In this document: piece after piece, positions 9,086-19,930 of the stretch
Position numbering within the stretch: position 1 is the stretch's first letter
Layout of the letters: every line of letters begins with the position of its first letter
Assembly (NCBI RefSeq): GCF_009604405.1
Contig: NZ_WEGK01000009.1
Location: 62,001-126,000 of the forward strand
Length of the DNA stretch: 64,000 nucleotides
Source: Nocardia macrotermitis
GTDB lineage: Bacteria; Actinomycetota; Actinomycetes; Mycobacteriales; Mycobacteriaceae
Direction of reading: 5' to 3'
Made by a program: the position numbers and the translations under genes
The notes under the pieces: generated by a model
Database searches by the model: none
What the model saw: the letters and a program-made list of their open reading frames with translations, nothing else
What the model was told of the DNA's origin: nothing

Positions 9086-10039
9086 TCAGCGGTGTTGGAT
9101 TCGTGCGCCCGCGTAGAGGCAGATTGCCGCCGCGGCAGCGAGGTTCAGGCTTTCGGCGCGGCCGTGGATGGGGATGCGGATGCGATGGTCGGCGCGGGCG
9201 GCGATCTCGGGGGCCAAGCCGTGGGCTTCGTTGCCGAAGAGCCAGGCGACCGGACCGGACAGGAGCTCGTCGGCGTCGTCCAGGTCGACCTCGCCGCGTG
9301 CCGTCGTCGCCAGGACCTTGATGCCGGAGGCGGCGAGACCAGCCAAGACCGTGTCGATGTCGCGTTCGCGGGCGATCGGGACATGGAAAAGGCTTCCCGC
9401 GCAGGCCCGGACGCATTTGCCGTTGTGCGGATCGACCGAATCTCCGGCCAGGACAACAGCGTTCGCGCCGACCGCATCGGCCACCCGAATCAACGTCCCG
9501 GCATTGCCCGGATCAGAGATACCAACCGGGACCGCGAGCATCAGCGGCTGCTGTTGCACACCGGCACGGTTCCCGCCCGCTCGCACCGCCACGCCGCCCA
9601 CCGCTCCCTCGCCGATGTGGGCCTCGCGCAATACCACTTCGGGGCCCTGCACATCCGTGCCGGAAACCCGGGCCGGGCTTGGCGGCGAAAGCACCTGCGC
9701 CAGCGGAACATCCACCTGACGGCAGATCGCGACCAGGCCGGGTGGGGTCACCGTCTCACCGAGATGCTCCGCGGCGCGCTCGCTCACCAGCGTCGTGCGC
9801 ACACCCGTGGCGGCGGCTCCCGCGACCAGTTCGTGTTCGCGTTCGGCGGCCCGGGGAGAAAAGAACAACTCCTCGACCCGGCCCGTATCCAACGCCGCCG
9901 CAACCGAATTCGCGCCCTCGGCAAGGAACAGCCCGGTCCTGCGGCGATGCGCGCCGCGATGCAGCTTGACAGCGGAAACGACCCGCGGATTGCGCTCGGA
10001 GAGCGCGTCCACGGGTCGTTCCCGATGCTGAGTGGTCAA
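9086..10039 (-). CDS. TrmH/SpoU-family RNA 2'-O-methyltransferase, with an extra segment
   Basis: This 317-residue protein matches the rRNA/tRNA 2'-O-ribose methylases with an N-terminal substrate-binding domain (RNPRVVSAVKLHRGAHRRRTGLFLAEG) and a C-terminal SPOUT knot. Motif 2 (SGPVAWLFGNEAHGL) and motif 3 (IPIHGRAESLNLAAAAAICLY) are intact. M. tuberculosis has its relative tsnR at the same place. Residues about 119-164, between VPLAQVL and LMLAVPVGISDPGNAGT, form a linker of some 45 residues that is very short in usual family members. It lies 15 bp behind rplT, so it is the last gene of the infC operon. Confidence 0.9.
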   Translation of the reverse strand: MTTQHRERPVDALSERNPRVVSAVKLHRGAHRRRTGLFLAEGANSVAAALDTGRVEELFFSPRAAEREHELVAGAAATGVRTTLVSERAAEHLGETVTPPGLVAICRQVDVPLAQVLSPPSPARVSGTDVQGPEVVLREAHIGEGAVGGVAVRAGGNRAGVQQQPLMLAVPVGISDPGNAGTLIRVADAVGANAVVLAGDSVDPHNGKCVRACAGSLFHVPIARERDIDTVLAGLAASGIKVLATTARGEVDLDDADELLSGPVAWLFGNEAHGLAPEIAARADHRIRIPIHGRAESLNLAAAAAICLYAGARIQHR

Positions 10040-10054
10040 GTGCCGGTTGCCGAA

Positions 10055-10435
10055 TCAGGCGGCGGGGGCGTTGACGTCCTCGGGCAGCGCGGCCTTGGCC
10101 ACCGCCACCAGGCCGGCGAAGGCCTCGGCGTCGGAGACGGCCAGCTCGGCCAGGATCTTGCGGTCGACCTCGACACCCGCGGCCTTGAGGCCCTGGATGA
10201 AGCGGTTGTAGGTGATGTCGTTCAGGCGTGCCGCCGCATTGATGCGCGCGATCCACAGCTTGCGGAAGTCACCCTTGCGCGCGCGACGGTCGCGGTAGGC
10301 GTAGGTGAGCGAGTGCAGCTGCTGTTCCTTGGCCTTGCGGTACAGCCGCGAGCGCTGCCCGCGGTAACCCTTGGAGGCCTCGAGAACGGAACGGCGCTTC
10401 TTCTGAGCGTTGACGGCCCTTTTGACGCGTGCCAC
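10055..10435 (-). CDS. rplT: 50S ribosomal protein L20
   Basis: A 126-residue basic protein with the full L20 signature (MARVKRAVNAQKKRRSVLEASKGYRGQRSRLYR and RKGDFRKLWIARINAAAR). It binds 23S rRNA early in assembly of the large subunit, and in other bacteria it can repress its own operon. It follows rpmI by 88 bp and precedes the trmH-like gene. Order infC-rpmI-rplT is the normal one. Confidence 0.98.
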   Translation of the reverse strand: MARVKRAVNAQKKRRSVLEASKGYRGQRSRLYRKAKEQQLHSLTYAYRDRRARKGDFRKLWIARINAAARLNDITYNRFIQGLKAAGVEVDRKILAELAVSDAEAFAGLVAVAKAALPEDVNAPAA

Positions 10436-10523
10436 TGGTCAGTCCTTGTTGAATCGTGGGGCGCTCGCCGCGCCCGGAGGTGGTCGGTTGTTGGCGTCCG
10501 AGAAAACGGATCGCGAGGCTGAC

Positions 10524-10718
10524 TCAGATACCGAGCAGCTTCTTGACGCGACGGACGTCGGCGGGCGCGACGGCCTCCGTGCCATCCAGACGACGAGTCC
10601 GGCGGCTGGACTTGTGCTCGAGCAGGTGGCGCCGGTTGGCCTGCTGGCGCAGCAGCTTGCCGCGACCGGACACCTTGAATCGCTTCGAGGCGCCGCTGTG
10701 GCTCTTCATCTTCGGCAT
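10524..10718 (-). CDS. rpmI: 50S ribosomal protein L35
   Basis: A 64-residue protein beginning MPKMKSHSGASKRFKVSGRG and rich in Lys/Arg, the full length of L35. It lies between infC and rplT on the same strand and is a structural protein of the large ribosomal subunit. Confidence 0.97.
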   Translation of the reverse strand: MPKMKSHSGASKRFKVSGRGKLLRQQANRRHLLEHKSSRRTRRLDGTEAVAPADVRRVKKLLGI

Positions 10719-10786
10719 GGATTCCTCAGTTCTGTCTCGTGCCGGTGGCAGCGGAAACTAACGCTGCCACCGGAGCTGTATCGGTT

Positions 10787-11419
<633 letters not shown>

Positions 11420-11700
11420 GGGGCCTCCTAGGTCAAGCGGTGTCGTCCAACGACCGCGCTGTAATGGCAACCCCATATCCAACACGAAAGCCCCGCCACG
11501 GTATTTCGCCGTCACGGGGCCCGATGTCGACCGGCCATCGATGCGCACACTCGCGCATCGGTCGTGTACCGGGTGAACCAGCGCACGAAAACTCATCCAT
11601 CATGATGAGTGACCGGACCGCTATGCCTGGCGTGTCGGCCGGCAGGCGGTGGGAGTCGGGCTCCACTTACTGCCCCGGGCTCTGAGCCCAGGGCGGTCGT
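11420..11700 (-). promoter_or_regulatory. infC leader region with strong hairpins
   Basis: On the minus strand a 12-bp hairpin (GCCCCGTGACGG paired with CCGTGGCGGGGC, positions 11520-11490) is followed by CTTTCGTGTT, resembling an attenuator. A second hairpin pairs CGATGCG with CGCATCG (11539-11560), and a third GC-rich one lies near 11671-11695. No gene is evident in this stretch on either strand. It may be the regulated 5' leader of infC-rpmI-rplT, but the mechanism is not visible. Confidence 0.45.
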
Positions 11701-11789
11701 CGCCGTACAGCCTAACATCGCGGTACCCGAGACTCCCAATCGGCATCCCCGTGACCTGCGCAACCGGCCGAAATGCGATGCTACCCGGC

Positions 11790-12143
11790 ATGAGCGAGCC
11801 CACCACCGCCGCGGATGAACCGGACATCCGCGAACTGGCCGACATCCCCGCCGTCGAGGTGATCAGCCGGGCCGCGGTCATGCTGATGAGTTCGGCCGCG
11901 GAGAAGCTCGGCCTGGCCGATCCGGATCCGGACAACAGCCCCCGCCGCGATCTGGACGAGGCCCGCCGGGTGATCACCGCGCTGGCCGGCCTGATCACCG
12001 CCTCGGTGGAATATCTGGGCCCGCACGCCGGTCCCCTGCGCGACGGACTGCAATCGCTGCAACGCGCGTTCCGCGAATCCTCCGCGCACCCCGACGAACC
12101 CGGCAACGGCCCCGGCGAGAAGTACACCGGTCCGGTCCACTGA
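11790..12143 (+). CDS. DUF1844 family protein
   Basis: A 117-residue acidic helical protein. Starting from ATG 11790 it reads MSEPTTAADEPDIRELADIPAVEVISRAAVMLMSSAAEKLGL, the typical opening of DUF1844 proteins, which sit next to infC in many actinobacteria. The open frame extends upstream but that part is not conserved. Function is unknown. It is divergent from infC and shares its upstream region. Confidence 0.85.
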   Translation: MSEPTTAADEPDIRELADIPAVEVISRAAVMLMSSAAEKLGLADPDPDNSPRRDLDEARRVITALAGLITASVEYLGPHAGPLRDGLQSLQRAFRESSAHPDEPGNGPGEKYTGPVH

Positions 12144-12267
12144 CACGGACAGTGACCACTATCACCCCGCACGAGAGCATTTCCGGCAATGAAAGTGGTT
12201 GGCACTCTTATGATTCGTGTGCGCGTACGTGGGTAATCCCGAGCCCAACGCGTAAATCAGGAGAATC

Positions 12268-12492
12268 ATGAGTGCCAGAACCGATCTCGCGGCGGAATTG
12301 GACGGCCACGTCGCGGCCTTGGATATGCTGTCCGAGCAGGAGGCAGCCGATCTGCTGAGCCTGTTCCGCAACGCGCGTCAGGTCGAGACCGCCGCATTGA
12401 ACTCGGCGATCGACGATATGGTCGGGGTGCTGCCCAAACCGTTCCGCGGGGTGACCAAGCGAATCATGTTCGGAGACATGACCGCACAATGA
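12268..12492 (+). CDS. Small hypothetical protein coupled to the next gene
   Basis: A 74-residue, mostly helical protein (MSARTDLAAELDGHVAALDMLSEQEAADLLSLFRNARQ). An AGGAGA ribosome site precedes ATG 12268. Its TGA overlaps the ATG of the next gene (ATGA, 12489-12492), which suggests translational coupling and a shared task. I do not recognise a family. No membrane segment or DNA-binding motif is visible. Confidence 0.7.
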   Translation: MSARTDLAAELDGHVAALDMLSEQEAADLLSLFRNARQVETAALNSAIDDMVGVLPKPFRGVTKRIMFGDMTAQ

Positions 12493-13805
12493 CCAGTCTG
12501 GTAACTCGCGCTCAGATCATTCTGCTGGCCCGCACCCTGCACGTACCGCCGGAGCGGCTCGCGCATCTGGAAAAGCTCGGCCCGGACCGGTTGCACGAAC
12601 TCCAGGAGCGCATGTCCCGCACCATCTTCGACGAGCACGCCGAGACCTTCCGCCGCATCAGCCGACTCGTGCCGTTCATTCCGCTGAGCGTGTCGATGCC
12701 GTTGATCCAGCGAATCGTGCCGCCCGCCATGACCGGGCGCGCCGCGGGAGCCGTCGGCGCGGACCATCCGAAGAAGGCCGCGGAGACCGTCTCGCTGCTG
12801 GGCACCTCGTATGCCGCGGACTGCGTGCCCTACATCGATCCGGTGACCGTCGGGCATCTGGCGGACGGCGTGCCGCCGCAACCGCTGGTCCAGGTCGTCA
12901 ACGAGATCCTGCGCCGCCACGACTACATCACCGTCGGGCCGTTCCTGGACTACGCCACCCCGACGTTGATCGAGGCGCTGGAACTGGGCGCGCGCGATGA
13001 CGAGGGCCTGATCCACGCGTCCGCGTACGCCTACTCCGCCACGGCGGTCAATGCCGTTGTGCGGCAACTGCTTTCCGGTCCGTCGCAGCGAATTCCGCGG
13101 CTGGTGCGCACCGTGCTGGCGGGGCCGCCGGATCTGCAACGCGCCGGATTGTCGATCTTCGCGCGGTGCGAACCGGAGATCATCCGCGCCGTGGGCGAGG
13201 TGCTGTTCTCGGTCGGCTCGCCACCGGCCATCGGCACCCTGATCACCAATGCGATCCGGATCGGCTCGGTCCCGGACATCCTGACCTTCACCGGCAATCT
13301 GAGCCGCCAGGCGCTGGGCCGGATGGCCGGGAATCCGGTGTTCGCCGAACAGGGCGTGATGGCCGCGATCGTGGCCGCGCTCAACGGCCGCACCGAACCG
13401 AACTACTGGCGCGGTTTCTTCGCACTGGCCGCGCGCACCAGCACCGAGATCCAGCAGCGCACCGTGCGGCTGCTGGCCGAGATGCCGGACGCGAATGTGG
13501 TGGATCTGCCGATGCGGGCCACCGAATCCGACGGCTGGCCGATGCTGCTGCAACTCATCGCGGTCGCCGATCCGGCCGTGCAGCAGCGGTTCGGCACGGC
13601 CTGGGCCGGGTTGTCGGCCGAACGACGCGCCGGTTTGCAGTGGCACATCCACGAACACCACCTCGACGCGCGGTTGACGGCGATCACCGAGGCCGCCCCG
13701 ACGATGTCGGTGGAGGAAGTGTTCTTCAAGCGCCGCCAGGCACGGCGGCATCTGGGCGCCGCCGGCGCCGGGAGCGGGTCCGCCGACAGCTGGAGTCCCT
13801 GGTAG
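12489..13805 (+). CDS. Unknown helical-repeat protein
   Basis: A 438-residue soluble protein of unknown function. The middle (about residues 100-380) looks like repeated helical hairpins of 30-40 residues, with recurring patterns such as DPVTVGHLADGVPPQPLVQVVNEIL, FLDYATPTLIEALELG and AIGTLITNAIRIGSVPDILTF. This recalls the N-terminal repeats of MgtE/FliG-like proteins, but that is only a resemblance. The C-terminus is Gly/Ser-rich and disordered. It is coupled to the 74-residue gene and ends just before a strong terminator shared with convergent uvrA. Confidence 0.75.
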   Translation: MTSLVTRAQIILLARTLHVPPERLAHLEKLGPDRLHELQERMSRTIFDEHAETFRRISRLVPFIPLSVSMPLIQRIVPPAMTGRAAGAVGADHPKKAAETVSLLGTSYAADCVPYIDPVTVGHLADGVPPQPLVQVVNEILRRHDYITVGPFLDYATPTLIEALELGARDDEGLIHASAYAYSATAVNAVVRQLLSGPSQRIPRLVRTVLAGPPDLQRAGLSIFARCEPEIIRAVGEVLFSVGSPPAIGTLITNAIRIGSVPDILTFTGNLSRQALGRMAGNPVFAEQGVMAAIVAALNGRTEPNYWRGFFALAARTSTEIQQRTVRLLAEMPDANVVDLPMRATESDGWPMLLQLIAVADPAVQQRFGTAWAGLSAERRAGLQWHIHEHHLDARLTAITEAAPTMSVEEVFFKRRQARRHLGAAGAGSGSADSWSPW

Positions 13806-13814
13806 GAATTCGCG

Positions 13815-13844
13815 CCCGGGGCGGCCCGACGTGACCGCCCCGGG
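13815..13844. terminator. Hairpin between convergent genes
   Basis: A perfect 10-bp stem, CCCGGGGCGG paired with CCGCCCCGGG around a 10-base loop, lies between the stop of the 438-residue protein gene and the stop of uvrA. There is no long T-run on either side. It may end transcription from both directions. Confidence 0.65.
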
Positions 13845-13856
13845 TTCTGCCGGTGA

Positions 13857-16862
<3,006 letters not shown>

Positions 16863-16913
16863 AGGTCGACCCTTCCCATTCGTATTCCGGCGTCCACTGG
16901 TACCCCGGCCGCC

Positions 16914-16936
16914 ATGCTAGGACCACCCACCGACAA
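16914..16936 (-). promoter_or_regulatory. PafBC-type DNA-damage promoter of uvrA
   Basis: On the minus strand the sequence is TTGTCGGTG, eight bases, then TAGCAT. This matches the mycobacterial RecA-independent damage-promoter consensus TTGTCRGTG-N8-TANNNT at every defined position. The expected transcription start, about 7 bases past the -10 element, leaves a leader of roughly 45 bases before ATG 16862. Confidence 0.85.
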
Positions 16937-17083
16937 GTTTCGCCGGGCACCGTTGGCCAGGGGCCGGACCAGGGATTTTCGGTCGTCCGCGGCGAACACC
17001 CGCCACACCCGCGACCGATCGACCCAGCCTACTTGCCCCGCGCGAACCGCCGGTGTGACCTCACCCCGGGGACGCGAAACCGG

Positions 17084-18259
17084 TCAGGCGGCGTCCAGCA
17101 CGATCACCGAATTGTGCCCGCCCATACCCAGCGAGGTCTTGACGGTGATACCGCCGGTGAACTCGGTGGCCCCGTCCAGCAGCCGCGGATGCGCGGGCGC
17201 GACGATCGGCGAGGCCGGGACGACCCCGCGCTCGTAGGCCAGCGCCGCGGCGGCCACCTCGACCCCGGCCGCGGCCCCCTGACAGTGCCCGACCAGCGGT
17301 TTGATCGAGTACAACGCCGGACTATCGTCGAAAATCCTTGCCATCACCTCGGTTTCGGCATCGTCGCACTGCCGGGTGCCCGGCCCGTGCGCGTTGTAGT
17401 ACCCGACCTGATCCGGCCGCACCCCGGACACCGCCAGCGCCCGATCGACGCAGTCCAGGATCTGCTCGTGCGACGGTTCGACCGACACCACGTGATAGCC
17501 GTCGTTGGACATGGCCCCGCCCAGCACCCGCGCGTACGGCCGTTCGGCCTCGCGGGTCAGCACGAACCCCGTGGACGCCTCCCCCATGCTGAAACCGCGG
17601 CTGCCCTGCTGGAACGGGCGGCAGGCAGCGAGTGGCTCGGCATCGCTCACCGCCGCGCCCAAGCCGACCATGTGCTCGAGTATTTCGGGGGTCGCGGACA
17701 GATCGGTGGTCACGCACAGCACGTCGTCGGCCATGCCGTGGGTCAACCACAGCTGCGCGGTGATCAGGGCGACGTTCGCGGAACTACAGGCCGCCGAGAC
17801 GTCCATCGACGGGCCGTGGAAACCGAATTCCCGCGCCAGCATCGCGATCGGCGTCGAGGGCAGCAGCGACATGAATCCGCGCGAACGCCGATGTCCGGAG
17901 TCCGCCAGGTAGAAATCCCGCCAGTTGCGGACGTCGCCCAGCACGATCGAATGCAGGATCCCGACCGTGCGGCCGGGCCGCCAGCCGCGGGCCCGCGCGT
18001 CGTCGATCGCCTCCCGCGCCGCGTCCTGGACGGCCCGTCCGTAGCGGCTCGGGCCGACCTCCGCGTCGCCGCCGTCGGGAATCAGGGCCACCCATGCGTG
18101 CTCGTCATGCCCCGCCCCGTACCCTGGATGTAGCCGAGCGGCGGATTTTCCACTCAGCAAACCGCGCCAACAGGTCTCACGACCCCAGCCGTAACCGGAC
18201 ACGATGCCGATTCCGGCAATCGTCATATGATCTTGGTGCTTCAGGGTACAGCCTGGCAT
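17084..18259 (-). CDS. Stand-alone beta-ketoacyl-ACP synthase (KAS II/FabF-like)
   Basis: A 391-residue condensing enzyme of the thiolase fold. The catalytic triad is complete: Cys158 in DVSAACSSANVAL, His291 in NAHGPGT, and His325 in KPLVGHCQGAAAG. The usual sequences are NAHGTGT and KSxxGHxxGAAG, so a Thr near His291 is replaced by Pro and the loop around His325 is altered, hinting at an unusual substrate. ATG 18259 is chosen because GAAGGAG lies seven bases ahead; ATG 18226 is the alternative. No acyl carrier protein or ketoreductase gene is next to it, so the product cannot be named. Confidence 0.85.
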   Translation of the reverse strand: MPGCTLKHQDHMTIAGIGIVSGYGWGRETCWRGLLSGKSAARLHPGYGAGHDEHAWVALIPDGGDAEVGPSRYGRAVQDAAREAIDDARARGWRPGRTVGILHSIVLGDVRNWRDFYLADSGHRRSRGFMSLLPSTPIAMLAREFGFHGPSMDVSAACSSANVALITAQLWLTHGMADDVLCVTTDLSATPEILEHMVGLGAAVSDAEPLAACRPFQQGSRGFSMGEASTGFVLTREAERPYARVLGGAMSNDGYHVVSVEPSHEQILDCVDRALAVSGVRPDQVGYYNAHGPGTRQCDDAETEVMARIFDDSPALYSIKPLVGHCQGAAAGVEVAAAALAYERGVVPASPIVAPAHPRLLDGATEFTGGITVKTSLGMGGHNSVIVLDAA

Positions 18260-18470
18260 AGCCTCGCTCCTTCACCGGTTCGAGCAGGATAGCGAACATT
18301 CCGCCATCGCTGAGCAAACCCCTGTGAGATACCGCCGTCCGATCCATGCTCGACAAAGCGTTCGAACTGTGACCGATCCGACAACGTCGGCGCTGCGATC
18401 TTCCACACGCCGATAGCAGAATGATCCCATGCTGAAAATGACATAGATAGTCTTTGATCAGGGGGTATGC

Positions 18471-19814
18471 GTGACTGAGATGGGCGATGAGAGCAGCGAC
18501 GGCGCGGTAGACGCCGAGCAACTGGCACAACGGTACCGGTCACTGGTGGAACACAGCCCGGACGGCGTGGTCGTACACGAGGGCGGCAAACTCGTGTACG
18601 CGAATCCCGCAATTGTCCGGCTACTCGGCGCGGAGTCCGTCGCCGAGATCCTCGGCCGCCCGGTGACCCAGTTCGTCGCGCTGCGGGACATCGGCCCGAT
18701 GCTCGCGCGCATCGCCCACCTGAGCACCACCGGCGACGCCTCCGAAGCCGCCGAGATGACGCTGCGGCGACTCGACGGCGGCACCGTCGACGTGGAGACC
18801 GTCTCGGTACTGACCGTCTGGCAACGGCGTCGCGCACATCAGGTGGTCATCCACGATCTGACCGCACAACGCCTGGCCGAGGACGCGCAGCGCCGCGCCG
18901 AACAGCACTTCACCACGGTCGTCTCGCAGTTGGAGGAGGGCGTGGTGGTGATCGACCGGAACGGGTGCATCGAATCGATCAACCCGGCCGCGCTGCGGAT
19001 CTTCGGGCACGAGGGCGGGGATCTGGTCGGCACCTCGATCATGGGTCTGCCGCTGTCGCTGCTGGACCCCAACGGGCAACCGCTCTCGGCGACCCGGCAT
19101 CCGGTCGCGCGCACCCTGGCCACCGGCGAGACCATCGCCCGGTACGTCTTCGGGGTGGACCGTCCCGACGGGCAGCGCCGCTGGCTGTCCGGCTCGTCCC
19201 GGCTGCTCAATCCCGGCGATCCGGATTCACCCGCGGTGTCCTCGTTCAACGACATCACCGAATTCCGGGCCAGCCGAAGGCAATTGGAGTACCAGGCCAC
19301 CCACGATCCGCTGACCGGCCTGGCGAATCGGTCGCTGGTGCTCTCGCGACTGGCCGGGGCGCTGGGCACCAGCGAGGAGCTGCCGGTCTCGACGGTGCTG
19401 TTCATCGATCTGGACGGATTCAAATCCATCAACGACACCCTCGGGCACGCCATCGGCGACACGGTGCTCCAGATCGTGGCCCAGCGCTTGCAGCGCAGCC
19501 TGCGCCAGGACGACGTGGTCGGCCGCATCGGCGGTGACGAATTCCTGGTGCTGCTGTCCGGGCGGGCGCTGCCGGAGGATCTGGACGGGCTGGTCACGCG
19601 GCTGCGGCAGGCGATGGCCGAACCGATCATCGCGCGCGGGCACCGGATCCACGTCGACGCCTCGATCGGGGTCACGCCGCTGCACGCGGGCGACACCCGC
19701 ACGCCCGAGGCCGTCCTGCACGACGCCGACGTCGCGATGTACCAGGCCAAACCGGCCGCGCATCACGACGGCCCGGGTTCGATGCGGCGGCCGAACAATA
19801 CCCACGCCTCGTGA
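18471..19814 (+). CDS. Diguanylate cyclase with two PAS domains
   Basis: A 447-residue signalling protein that should make cyclic di-GMP from GTP. A first PAS domain covers about residues 20-130 (YRSLVEHSPDGVVVHEGGKLVYANPA), a second about 145-265 (VVSQLEEGVVVIDRNGCIESINPAALRIFG), and the GGDEF domain about 275-435. The active-site GGDEF is intact at 354-358 and the product-inhibition site RQDD at 345-348 sits exactly five residues upstream. No membrane segment is seen, so the sensor is cytoplasmic. No EAL domain is fused. It is divergent from the ketosynthase. Confidence 0.92.
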   Translation: MTEMGDESSDGAVDAEQLAQRYRSLVEHSPDGVVVHEGGKLVYANPAIVRLLGAESVAEILGRPVTQFVALRDIGPMLARIAHLSTTGDASEAAEMTLRRLDGGTVDVETVSVLTVWQRRRAHQVVIHDLTAQRLAEDAQRRAEQHFTTVVSQLEEGVVVIDRNGCIESINPAALRIFGHEGGDLVGTSIMGLPLSLLDPNGQPLSATRHPVARTLATGETIARYVFGVDRPDGQRRWLSGSSRLLNPGDPDSPAVSSFNDITEFRASRRQLEYQATHDPLTGLANRSLVLSRLAGALGTSEELPVSTVLFIDLDGFKSINDTLGHAIGDTVLQIVAQRLQRSLRQDDVVGRIGGDEFLVLLSGRALPEDLDGLVTRLRQAMAEPIIARGHRIHVDASIGVTPLHAGDTRTPEAVLHDADVAMYQAKPAAHHDGPGSMRRPNNTHAS

Positions 19815-19827
19815 ACTGGCGTTCACC

Positions 19828-19850
19828 TGGGGTTACGGCGCACAACCCCA
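19828..19850. promoter_or_regulatory. Inverted repeat upstream of helR, possible rifamycin-associated element
   Basis: A palindrome TGGGGTT-n9-AACCCCA lies about 80 bp ahead of the helicase-like gene. Rifamycin resistance genes of actinomycetes, including helR, are often preceded by a GC-rich inverted repeat called RAE. The arm sequence here (GGGGTT/AACCCC) is similar in type, but I cannot verify that it meets the published consensus. A smaller inverted repeat, GTGAAC-n4-GTTCAC, lies at 19811-19826 at the end of the preceding gene. Confidence 0.4.
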
Positions 19851-19930
19851 ACGGCAACTAGACTCGACAACTCCGTTTTCCCTTCGCATGCGGCCTCGCC
19901 CGGCCGAACGTGGTGACAAGGAGTTCCGTC

